From Vreelandella sp042466685 (lineage in GTDB: Bacteria; Pseudomonadota; Gammaproteobacteria; Pseudomonadales; Halomonadaceae), in contig NZ_CP170448.1 in assembly GCF_042466685.1 (NCBI RefSeq), forward strand, positions 3,968,001 to 4,032,000: a stretch of 64,000 bases of DNA, written 5' to 3'. The position numbers and the translations under genes were made by a program. The notes below the pieces were generated by a model. It made no database searches, had not been told where the DNA came from, and saw only the letters and a program-made list of their open reading frames with translations. Positions 53,559 through 61,384 of the stretch are shown one piece after another. Position 1 is the stretch's first letter. Each line of letters opens with the position of its first letter.

Positions 53559-54503
53559 ATGAACCAGTTATCACCATGCCCCGCCAAGATAGAGATCAAC
53601 GAAGTTGCTCCCCGGGACGGCCTGCAGATTGAGGCGCGCTTTGTGCCGACGGAAGAGAAAATCCGCTGGATAGACGCACTCTCCACCACAGGCCTACGGC
53701 GAATCGAAGCAACTTCGTTCACTTCACCGAAAGCGATTCCCAACCTGCGCGATGCTGCTGAAGTGGTGACCGGCATCCAGCGTCGAGAAGGGGTCGATAT
53801 CACGGTGCTGGTACCCAACGTAAAAGGCACCGAGCGGGCGCTTGCCTGCCAAGTGGATGAAATCAATCTGGTGATGTCAGCCAGCAACAGCCATGGGCTG
53901 GCCAACCTGCGCATGACGCCGGAACAATCCCTAGAGCAGTTTGCGGCGATCTTGGAGGTCAGCAAAGGCAGCGACGTGTTTATCAACGCCTCGCTCTCTA
54001 CCGCCTTTGGCTGCCCCTTCGAAGGCGAGATACCCGAAACGCGGGTAGTAGAGCTTGTTGAAAAGCTTATTGCCCTTGGCATTCAGGGCATCACACTCTG
54101 CGACACCACCGGCATGGCCAACCCTGCCCAGGTCAAACACCTATGTGAAGCCGTGCTTGAACGCTGGCCTGGAACACCATTTACCCTGCACTTCCACAAC
54201 ACCCGCGGCATGGGCTTAGCCAATGCACTAGCGGCGTGGCAGGCGGGCATCACCCGCTTTGATACTTCATTAGGTGGGCTGGGCGGCTGCCCCTTCGCCC
54301 CCGGCGCCAGCGGCAATGTGTGCACCGAAGATTTAGTGCATATGTTTGAAGCCATGGGCGTGGATACCGGCGTCGACTTGGACGCACTACTGGAGATCGC
54401 CGCCACCCTCCCCGACCTTATCGGCCACGATGTGCCGGGGCAGGTAGTCAAAGCCGGGAAATCGACCCGGCGTTATGCGATGCCAGCACAACAAGCAACG
54501 TAA
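53559..54503 (+). CDS. mvaB: Hydroxymethylglutaryl-CoA lyase
   Basis: 314 residues from the ATG at 53559 (AGGGAGTTAGTT before it), 10 bp after the CoA-transferase. TIM-barrel HMGL-like protein with NEVAPRDGLQIE (metal Asp, catalytic Arg), LCDTTGMANPAQ, HFHNTRGMGLANAL and the active-site cysteine loop GGLGGCPFAPGASGN. It splits HMG-CoA into acetyl-CoA and acetoacetate; citramalyl-like substrates are possible. Its last 75 bp before residue PAQQAT recur at 56705, beyond the effector cassette, so the present C-terminus may not be the original one. Confidence 0.84.
   Translation: MNQLSPCPAKIEINEVAPRDGLQIEARFVPTEEKIRWIDALSTTGLRRIEATSFTSPKAIPNLRDAAEVVTGIQRREGVDITVLVPNVKGTERALACQVDEINLVMSASNSHGLANLRMTPEQSLEQFAAILEVSKGSDVFINASLSTAFGCPFEGEIPETRVVELVEKLIALGIQGITLCDTTGMANPAQVKHLCEAVLERWPGTPFTLHFHNTRGMGLANALAAWQAGITRFDTSLGGLGGCPFAPGASGNVCTEDLVHMFEAMGVDTGVDLDALLEIAATLPDLIGHDVPGQVVKAGKSTRRYAMPAQQAT
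54411..54485 (+). repeat. Left copy of the mvaB 3'-end repeat flanking the effector cassette
   Basis: This 75-bp stretch at the end of mvaB matches 56705-56774 with one 5-bp gap and only a few substitutions; the 38 bases ending at GCGATGCCA are identical. The two copies are direct repeats 2.3 kb apart that bracket the PAAR-toxin-immunity genes. Confidence 0.85.
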
Positions 54504-54676
54504 TTATCATCTCGGTTGCTTCAAACGAACTCACATTTACGAAGCCTCAGTTTTATTAACATCATTATTTACTGCACAAGGCCATCCTGATATCTTGAAT
54601 GACAATCAGTTCAATTAACTGGCAAGCAGTTAAGCCAGCTTCTTTCTATCGGTTTAATTAGGACGATTATACCGCC

Positions 54677-55162
54677 ATGGAACAAGCCAAACTGAGCGAT
54701 CAGGTTGCCTGCCCCTGTAACGGAGGCCCTCACCGCATTGTTAGTGCGGCTTCGGCCACCTTTGTTGACGGTCTGCCCGTCGCACGTGTTGGTGACCGCA
54801 GCTCCTGCGGTGCCACTATCGTCACCGGCCTTGATTGGTACCCCATTGAAGGCGCCGCTGCGGCTATTCACGGTAGTAAAACCTCCTGCGGCGGGGTCGT
54901 TATTGCGGCCTCCACAGCTATCACCGGCCAACCAAGGGGAGGCACAAACGCTTCATCACCTCCTGCTATTCAACCGCCGCGCTACAACCGTCGCGTAGTG
55001 TTTCGCGACGAATACGGCGCTCCTCTTGCTCATGAACCTTATCAGCTTGTGTTAGAAGGTGGCGATACCAAAGAGGGGCAGACCAACGCCGAGGGTGAAG
55101 CCGAACTGATGGATTCAGACCTTGCCGCCAAGATGGTCGATATTCTGATTAGGAATAAATGA
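54677..55162 (+). CDS. PAAR-domain protein with C-terminal transthyretin-like extension
   Basis: 161 residues. Residues about 5-88 are a PAAR repeat domain (VACPCNGGPHRIVSAASATF, ARVGDRSSCGATIVTG, SKTSCGGVVIAAST), the sharpened tip of the type VI secretion spike. Residues about 103-161 look like a transthyretin-type beta domain (VVFRDEYGAPLAHEPYQLVL, EGQTNAEGEAELMD), used in many spike proteins to hold an effector. The toxin gene follows after 1 bp. No other type VI genes are in the window, so it would work with an apparatus encoded elsewhere. Confidence 0.82.
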   Translation: MEQAKLSDQVACPCNGGPHRIVSAASATFVDGLPVARVGDRSSCGATIVTGLDWYPIEGAAAAIHGSKTSCGGVVIAASTAITGQPRGGTNASSPPAIQPPRYNRRVVFRDEYGAPLAHEPYQLVLEGGDTKEGQTNAEGEAELMDSDLAAKMVDILIRNK

Positions 55163-55163
55163 A

Positions 55164-56045
55164 ATGGCCGAGTGGCAACGTATAGCGCAGACAGTCACCA
55201 CCCCAGCAACGCTGGATGATCCTTTTATCGTCACTGTGCCTTGCTTACATAAAGACCAAGCACCTGAGATCGCTGAGTGGATAGTTGAGGAAATTCAGAC
55301 CAACGTAGAATCCGAAGACGGCCAGCGCATAAAACGGCAGAATGCCTACAGCGCTCAAGAGGCAATGGCTCGCTGGCAACGGGAAGCCGAGACTCTAAAC
55401 AGTGTTCAGCGTCTTGCCCGAAACATGGCAAGGCCGAATTTTATGCAAACCGAACGGCATGCCCGCCGGGCTGCACTCATTAGCTGGGCTCAGTTAGTAA
55501 GACCGAACGGAGTATGGGATCACAAACAATATTTTGACCCAACGGTGGATCCTGAGCGGGGAAGAAAGTTTGCAACCTTAGGGATAACGACTAGACGACA
55601 CCACCATAAATACAAAGGTTACGAGTATTATTACGATATTTGGTCCAATATTCACTATGGTTACGTTGGCCGTTACATCGGCTTTTCCGAAGACGCTTTA
55701 TTAGATGGCGCTGGCTTAGCGCAGCGTATCGACGATTTTATAAAACCTAGCAGATCGCCAATTGATCGCAGCGATCTCAATGGTGAGGGCCAACGGCGCT
55801 TTGATGATGTCACAGATCATCTTTCTGTTCGCCTAGGCATCTCATTGTTCGAGCGTTTTGCCCCGCAAGAGTTAACGGGCCCTCTGTTGATGAATGAGAT
55901 TGCTCAGGTCGATTACCCTATTGTAGAAGAATCTAAAATACCCCATACATGCCAAGGGGTTAGGAACCGTTGTAGGCGACCTGCCAACAGAAACGATGAA
56001 AGATGCGTAGTTGAATTACAAAATAGCCCAAGAGCAGGCCGATAA
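55164..56045 (+). CDS. Polymorphic toxin type 44 domain effector, C-terminus probably frameshifted
   Basis: 293 residues, no signal peptide. The central part (about 110-185: VRPNGVWDHKQYF, YKGYEYYYDIWSNIHYGYVG, RYIGFSEDALLDGAGLAQ) matches the pattern of type-44 polymorphic toxins, predicted nucleic-acid- or nucleotide-targeting toxins with unverified activity. The last 28 residues are rich in Arg and Cys and do not look like the family. Removing one G of the GGGG at 55956-55959 opens LGTVVGDLPTETMKDA, then a TAG at 56008, then LNYKIAQEQADNANLST to a stop at 56062. So the tail may be the result of a frameshift plus a nonsense change. It overlaps the next gene by 1 bp. Confidence 0.68.
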   Translation: MAEWQRIAQTVTTPATLDDPFIVTVPCLHKDQAPEIAEWIVEEIQTNVESEDGQRIKRQNAYSAQEAMARWQREAETLNSVQRLARNMARPNFMQTERHARRAALISWAQLVRPNGVWDHKQYFDPTVDPERGRKFATLGITTRRHHHKYKGYEYYYDIWSNIHYGYVGRYIGFSEDALLDGAGLAQRIDDFIKPSRSPIDRSDLNGEGQRRFDDVTDHLSVRLGISLFERFAPQELTGPLLMNEIAQVDYPIVEESKIPHTCQGVRNRCRRPANRNDERCVVELQNSPRAGR

Positions 56046-56644
56046 TGCCAATCTATCGACGTAAAGCCGTCATCATACCGCTTGTGATTATTGTCAGTTT
56101 ACTCGCATGGTGGAGTTATTTTTGGGTGATAGAAAACTATCGGCCTAGCCTGAAACAAACCCAAGCCTTTACCGAAATTACCGATCAGGCCCAAACCTTT
56201 ATGCTACAAAACAACTTAAGTGGCATAGAGATAAGCAACGGAGCAGTGTGGCCAGAGTCACTGCGAAGCGAACCCTTCATCGATCGACTTACCGCCGATA
56301 TAGCTCGCGTGAATAAGGGTATAGAGCATGTATTATTTTTATACAAATGCGACGATAAATGCTATTTCACTGCCTATTTTTATTTTGACCTACAAGATGA
56401 GTTTGTACCTGGGCCTTACCGCTACATTCAGTACAACCCCGACGGCCACCTACAAGAGATAGTAAGCCCAGAATATCGTCAAAATAGATTAACAGAACAT
56501 ATGCAACTTAATCCGATGGGCTGGTCTGAGGAGTTCGTTCCCTCTATCTCTGAAGCCATTAAAGAAAGGGTTAGTAGTGGATATTTCTTTTGTGAGCCTT
56601 TGGAGCAGGAGCACTGGCATTTTTGTCGGGGCGAGTATGATTAA
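56045..56644 (+). CDS. Candidate membrane-anchored immunity protein
   Basis: 199 residues, no family recognised. One N-terminal membrane segment at about 9-28 (VIIPLVIIVSLLAWWSYFWV) after a basic start, so the remainder is probably periplasmic. The soluble part has several Cys (KCDDKCYF, FFCEPL, HFCRGEYD) that could form disulfides and many aromatic residues. It starts 1 bp inside the toxin stop, the usual place for the cognate immunity gene. A periplasmic site would fit a toxin arriving in or acting in the periplasm. Codon use is AT-rich relative to neighbours. Confidence 0.55.
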   Translation: MPIYRRKAVIIPLVIIVSLLAWWSYFWVIENYRPSLKQTQAFTEITDQAQTFMLQNNLSGIEISNGAVWPESLRSEPFIDRLTADIARVNKGIEHVLFLYKCDDKCYFTAYFYFDLQDEFVPGPYRYIQYNPDGHLQEIVSPEYRQNRLTEHMQLNPMGWSEEFVPSISEAIKERVSSGYFFCEPLEQEHWHFCRGEYD

Positions 56645-56704
56645 TATTTGTTATTGAGATGTTACGCCATGACTTCAATGAGGATTTATGAATCTTCTAA
56701 CTTT

Positions 56705-56789
56705 CCCGACCTCATCGGACGTGCCGGGGCAGGTGGTAAAAGCCGGGAAATCGACCCGGCGTTATGCGATGCCACAAGTTCATGCCTAA
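56705..56789 (+). pseudogene. Right copy of the mvaB 3' end, including its own stop codon
   Basis: 56705-56774 matches 54411-54485 with a 5-bp gap. It then reads in frame VPGQVVKAGKSTRRYAMPQVHA and ends at TAA (56787-56789). Compared with the complete gene only the last residues differ (PQVHA versus PAQQAT). It has no start or body, so it is a displaced gene end. It marks the right border of the effector cassette. Confidence 0.8.
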
Positions 56790-56805
56790 AGCTCACGTCT
56801 AATCG

Positions 56806-58266
56806 TTAGGCAGGCCCAATCACATGCTTTACTTCCAGATAAGCACTTAGCCCCCACGGGCCCAATTCACGCCCAATACCGCTACGCTTGAAGCCTCCCC
56901 AGCCGGTTTCTGGTAGCACTAACTGCTCGCTGTTGTACCAGATGCTGCCCGCCTTCAGTTGGCGCCCAATGCGCTTGGCTCGCTCTGGATCGCCGCTGAT
57001 TACCGTTGCCGCCAGACCATAGGCGCTATCGTTGGCGAGTTTAATAGCTTCCGCTTCGCTTGCCACGCTGCGCCCACACAGCACTGGGCCAAAAATCTCT
57101 TCCTGCCATAAGCGGCTCTCTACTGGCACATCACGGTAAAGCGTGGGCGCTAGAAAGTAGCCCTTCTCTGGCAGCGTGCGGTGTCGCTTGTCGCGCACTG
57201 CTGTTAGTCCTTCCTGTTGGGCAATATCCAAATAGCGCTGTACCGCGTCGCGCTGTTTAGCGCTGGTCAGTGGCCCTAAGTCAGTGCCTTCTGCAAGCGG
57301 GTCGCCCAGCGCCAGCGCATCCATACGTTCGGCAAGTGCCGCATAGAGCGCTTCCGCTACACTTTCGTGCACTAGCAACCGTGAAGTCGCTGAGCAGATT
57401 TGCCCAGCGTTGAAGTAGATACCGGCCATTACCCAGTCGGCGGCCTGGGCGGGGTCGGCGTCTTCCATCACCAAAATCGGGGATTTACCGCCGAGTTCCA
57501 ATGACACGCTGGCCGTTCGGGCGGCAGCCGCTTGCATGACCGTTTCGCCAACGCGATTACTGCCCGTGAAGGAGATTTTATCTACGCCGGGATGATTGGT
57601 CAGCGGCGCACCGATACCTTCTCCATCACCATTAAGCAGATTCAGCACGCCAGGGGGCAGGTTAATCTCTAGGGCTATCTCGGCCAGCACCAGCTCGGGG
57701 AGCGGCGTCACTTCCGACGGTTTGAGCACGGCAGTACAGCCTGCCGCCAAGGCGGGCGCCAGTTTCCAGGCACTGGTCACCAGCGGGAAATTCCAAGGCG
57801 CAATCAACCCTACCACGCCGACAGGGTCGTGATAGGTACGTGCCTCAACGCCCTCCATCTCCACGCTGACCAGCTCGCCCTGCCGGGCATCCAGCGCCCT
57901 GGCCTGGCCGGCGTAGTAGCGATAGCAGGCAATCGCATCGTCTAGATCGATCTCCGCCTCTGCCAGTGGCTTACCGTTATTGGTCGCCGAAAGCGTGATA
58001 ATCGAATCCCGGCGAGCGTCCAGTGCATCGGCAAACCCATCGAGATATTTAGCCCGTGCGGTTCCGCCCAGTGCTTGCCAAGCGGGCTGCGCCTGCTGGG
58101 CGGCTTTTACCGCGGCATCGACATCTGCAGCGTCGCCCGCAGTGACCTGAGCAATACGCTCTTCGCTATAGGGATTCATCACATCAAGTAGGCGGATCCC
58201 CGATGAGGCGACCCACTGGTTGTTGATAAACTGCTTGTTAATTAACTGCTCGCTGAGTGACTGCAT
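56806..58266 (-). CDS. kauB: Aldehyde dehydrogenase, probably 4-guanidinobutyraldehyde dehydrogenase
   Basis: 486 residues of the NAD(P)-dependent aldehyde dehydrogenase family, betaine-aldehyde dehydrogenase-like. PWNFPLVTSAWKLAPALAAG, FTGSNRVGETVM, catalytic Glu in SLELGGKSP and catalytic Cys in FNAGQICSATSRL. It lies 9 bp after the 2-ketoarginine decarboxylase gene, whose product 4-guanidinobutyraldehyde it would oxidise to 4-guanidinobutyrate. Other omega-amino aldehydes may also be used. Confidence 0.8.
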   Translation of the reverse strand: MQSLSEQLINKQFINNQWVASSGIRLLDVMNPYSEERIAQVTAGDAADVDAAVKAAQQAQPAWQALGGTARAKYLDGFADALDARRDSIITLSATNNGKPLAEAEIDLDDAIACYRYYAGQARALDARQGELVSVEMEGVEARTYHDPVGVVGLIAPWNFPLVTSAWKLAPALAAGCTAVLKPSEVTPLPELVLAEIALEINLPPGVLNLLNGDGEGIGAPLTNHPGVDKISFTGSNRVGETVMQAAAARTASVSLELGGKSPILVMEDADPAQAADWVMAGIYFNAGQICSATSRLLVHESVAEALYAALAERMDALALGDPLAEGTDLGPLTSAKQRDAVQRYLDIAQQEGLTAVRDKRHRTLPEKGYFLAPTLYRDVPVESRLWQEEIFGPVLCGRSVASEAEAIKLANDSAYGLAATVISGDPERAKRIGRQLKAGSIWYNSEQLVLPETGWGGFKRSGIGRELGPWGLSAYLEVKHVIGPA

Positions 58267-58275
58267 GGAAATATC

Positions 58276-59886
58276 CTAGTCAGAAAATGCGCACGCCCGC
58301 TGCCACGCAGCGGCGTCAATTTCGATCAGTAACGGCCCGTTAATTTCGCGGTTGGCGAGCGCTTTAGCCAACTCGGCGGGACTTTCTACCAGCATGCCGG
58401 GGCAGCCAAAGCCTTCGGCCAGGGTGAGGAAATTAGGCGCTTGAATATCCACGCCTAAACGCGCCACGCCGTTAGCATCCATATAGCGGCGAATCTCTTC
58501 GTAACCGGCGTTGTGCCAAAGCACGATGACGATTGGCAGACGCTCTTCGACAGCCGTTGCAAGCTCGGAGAGGGTAAACATCACGCCGCCATCGCCTACC
58601 AAGGCCACCACCGGAAGATCAGGGCGACTCAACTGAGCACCCAGCGCCGCGGGCAGCCCATAACCCAAGGTGCCGTAGCCCGTTGAGGCATTGAAGTACC
58701 GCCGTGGCGCGGGTTGGCTGACCAGATGATTCCCGGCATACACCGGCGCGGTAGAATCACCCACCAAAATCGCCTCGGGCAGGTATTCAGCCAGGGTGTT
58801 GTAGAGCGGCACAAAGTCACTAAAAGCAGGATCGTTTTGCAGATTTAGCGCGTTCAAGGCGTTAGCCGTTCGCTCAACGCCGTTACGTTGCATTGTGTCT
58901 GGGAAGTGAGCTAACAGAAGTGCAAGGCTTCGCCCGGCATCGCCCACCAGCCCCAACGTCGTACGCTGATTGCGCATTAACTGTTCAGGGTCAAGATCAA
59001 TCCGGATCAGCGTGCCATTAAGATGAAAACCACCGTCAAACACGACGTCGTAGTCTGTCTCGCCCAGCTCGGTACCTACTGCCAAAATCACATCGGCGTT
59101 GGCTGCCAACTCGCGAACGGCGGGTAGCGCCGCGTTAGCACCCAAATCCAGCGGGTGGTCGCGACCTAGCAGCCCTTTGGCGTTTATGGTGGTGACCGTG
59201 GGAGCATCAAGTTTTTCTACCAATGCCTTTGCGGCCTCTGGCGCTGAAACACAGCCGCCACCTAATAGCACTAAAGGCTGCTGCGCAGCACGTAACAAAC
59301 GTGCTGCCTCAGCAAGCCCTTCTGGATCAGGCGCTGCCCGGTAAAGCGTTGGCGCATGCCAGCTAATCGGCACCTTGACCTGCGCATTAAACAGGTCGAT
59401 GGGGATTTCGATATGCACCGGGCCTGGCCGTGACCCGTTGAAGATAGCAAAAGCGCGGGCCAGCAACTCGGGCAAGGTGTTGGCGTCCAGCAGCGTGTGG
59501 CTAAAGCGCGCCACACCGCTGATCATCTGCTGCTGGCTGGGCATTTCGTGCAGTCGTCCTTGGCCCAAACCCAGCGTATCGCGGCGGTTTACGCTGGAGA
59601 TCACCAGCATGGGGATCGAGTCCGCCAGGGCTTGGCCCATGGCGGTGGCGATATTGGTCATCCCCGGGCCGGTGATAATCAGGCAAACACCCGGCTGGCC
59701 GCTGGCGCGGGCATAGCCGTCGGCCATAAACCCCGCGCCCTGCTCATGGCGTGGAGTGACGTGCTGCACTTCGCTGCCTTCCAGCCCGCGATAAAGCTCT
59801 ACCGTGTGCACGCCGGGAATACCGAACAGCGCGCGTACGCCATAGGTATCACGTAGCAATTTAATCAGTAATTCAGCGCAGGTCAT
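58276..59886 (-). CDS. aruI: 5-guanidino-2-oxopentanoate (2-ketoarginine) decarboxylase, ThDP-dependent
   Basis: 536 residues with the three-domain ThDP layout. N-terminal domain carries the catalytic Glu in TPRHEQGAGFMADGYARASG and GPGMTNIATAMGQALADS; C-terminal domain has the ThDP motif GDGGVMFTLSELATAVEERL. It is most like AruI of the arginine transaminase pathway, which decarboxylates 2-ketoarginine to 4-guanidinobutyraldehyde. The ATG at 59886 is favoured over the GTG one codon earlier because of spacing to AAGGGGG. Aldehyde dehydrogenase and guanidinobutyrase neighbours complete the route. Confidence 0.8.
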   Translation of the reverse strand: MTCAELLIKLLRDTYGVRALFGIPGVHTVELYRGLEGSEVQHVTPRHEQGAGFMADGYARASGQPGVCLIITGPGMTNIATAMGQALADSIPMLVISSVNRRDTLGLGQGRLHEMPSQQQMISGVARFSHTLLDANTLPELLARAFAIFNGSRPGPVHIEIPIDLFNAQVKVPISWHAPTLYRAAPDPEGLAEAARLLRAAQQPLVLLGGGCVSAPEAAKALVEKLDAPTVTTINAKGLLGRDHPLDLGANAALPAVRELAANADVILAVGTELGETDYDVVFDGGFHLNGTLIRIDLDPEQLMRNQRTTLGLVGDAGRSLALLLAHFPDTMQRNGVERTANALNALNLQNDPAFSDFVPLYNTLAEYLPEAILVGDSTAPVYAGNHLVSQPAPRRYFNASTGYGTLGYGLPAALGAQLSRPDLPVVALVGDGGVMFTLSELATAVEERLPIVIVLWHNAGYEEIRRYMDANGVARLGVDIQAPNFLTLAEGFGCPGMLVESPAELAKALANREINGPLLIEIDAAAWQRACAFSD

Positions 59887-59896
59887 CACAGCCCCC

Positions 59897-61279
59897 TTAG
59901 AAGAAAAACGTATGGGCCATAAAGGCGATGATCGGCAGCGTAATCGCGGTGCGCAGTAAGAACACTACCGCCAGCTCCCAGAACTTGATAGGAATCTTCG
60001 ACTTGAGTAGCAGCGCACCGATTTCTGACATATACACCAGCTGCGTCATGGAGAGGCAGGCAATCACAAAGCGGGTCAGCTCGCTTTCAATGTTGGTCGC
60101 CAGCACCGCCGGTAAAAACATATCGGCAAAGCCCACCAGCGTCGCTGGTGCGGCCGCTTGTGCCTCAGGGATACGCAGTAGTTCCAGCACCGGCACCATG
60201 GGGTAGGAAAGCCAGGTAAATAGCGGGGTAAACTCGGCTAAAATCAGCGCCACGGTACCAATCGCAAACACCAGCGGCAGTAGTGTCAGGAAAATATCAA
60301 TCACGTTGAGTAGCGCTAGACGGGCTAACTTCCGCGGCCCTGGCGCACTCCCTGCACGGCGTGTCGCTTGCAACAGGCTATAGCGGAACAGGCCTACATT
60401 TTCGCTACGCTCTTCGCTCAACTGACACCCGACCGGCTCATAGTAGTCGTTGGATTTACGTGACAGCGGCGGAATCCGCGACACAATTACCGCAGCGATC
60501 AAACCCGATACCACCACCGTGAAGTAGAACTGCACAAATAGGTGGTTAATCTCGACAAAGTTAGTCACTAACAGGCTGAAAGCGATAGAGGCGACTGAAA
60601 AGTTGGTCGCGATCACCGAGGCTTCGCGGCCGTTGTAGTAGCCCTGCTCGTACTGCTGGGCGGTGATCAGCACACCAACGGTGCCCGAGCCCATCCATGA
60701 GGCGGTGGCATCAATGGCGCTGCGTCCCGGCAGATTAAAGATAAACCGAAACGGCTTGCGCACCATGGTGCCGATAAACTCCATAAAGCCGAATTCAACC
60801 AAAAACGGTAGCAGTAGCGCTGCAAAAAAGAAGAACGTCAGCAGCACTGGCGCCAAGTCATTGAGCATCACCTCACCGGTAAACGAGGCGGTGACGAACT
60901 CAGGGCCAAACTGAAAAAAGGTCATGATGACGAAAATGGCGCCTAACACACGCATGGCTACCCAAATCGCGCCTACATCGAACATATCTTGAAAGGGGCC
61001 GCTTTGTGCCCAGGAGGGTTTCGCTAACTTGACGTATAGCGTCACCACCACCGAGAGGCAAAGAATCACCACTGCAATCGCGGGTAACGCGGATCCCAGC
61101 AGTGTTTGCAAGCCATCGGCCATCATCCCCATGCCGATATTGATAGAGTCCCCGACCTGGAAGGGCACCAAGAACAGCAATACACCAATGATGGAAGGGA
61201 AGAGAAATTTTAGTAAATGCGCGGGAGGTATCGGTGCCGACGGGATCGGCTGTTCCGACTTAACGTTGCTATACGACAT
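59897..61279 (-). CDS. YjiH-family membrane protein (nucleoside-recognition/Gate domain)
   Basis: About 460 residues with ten or so hydrophobic segments and a Gate domain (SWMGSGTVGVLITAQQYEQG, YYNGREASVIATNFSVASIAFS). Family function is not established. It sits between the guanidinobutyrase and 2-ketoarginine decarboxylase genes, 10 bp before the latter, so uptake or efflux of arginine, 2-ketoarginine or 4-guanidinobutyrate is a reasonable guess. The ATG at 61279 is chosen over an in-frame GTG at 61288; neither has a strong Shine-Dalgarno. Confidence 0.72.
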   Translation of the reverse strand: MSYSNVKSEQPIPSAPIPPAHLLKFLFPSIIGVLLFLVPFQVGDSINIGMGMMADGLQTLLGSALPAIAVVILCLSVVVTLYVKLAKPSWAQSGPFQDMFDVGAIWVAMRVLGAIFVIMTFFQFGPEFVTASFTGEVMLNDLAPVLLTFFFFAALLLPFLVEFGFMEFIGTMVRKPFRFIFNLPGRSAIDATASWMGSGTVGVLITAQQYEQGYYNGREASVIATNFSVASIAFSLLVTNFVEINHLFVQFYFTVVVSGLIAAVIVSRIPPLSRKSNDYYEPVGCQLSEERSENVGLFRYSLLQATRRAGSAPGPRKLARLALLNVIDIFLTLLPLVFAIGTVALILAEFTPLFTWLSYPMVPVLELLRIPEAQAAAPATLVGFADMFLPAVLATNIESELTRFVIACLSMTQLVYMSEIGALLLKSKIPIKFWELAVVFLLRTAITLPIIAFMAHTFFF

Positions 61280-61384
61280 AGGGTTCACCCATTGGAAGTG
61301 ATTATTGGAGGTGGACTGGCGGCGTGGTTAGGTCAGTACTGTTTTATTTAGTCGCTATTTCTTTGATAGCTCTTTTGGTCAGCA

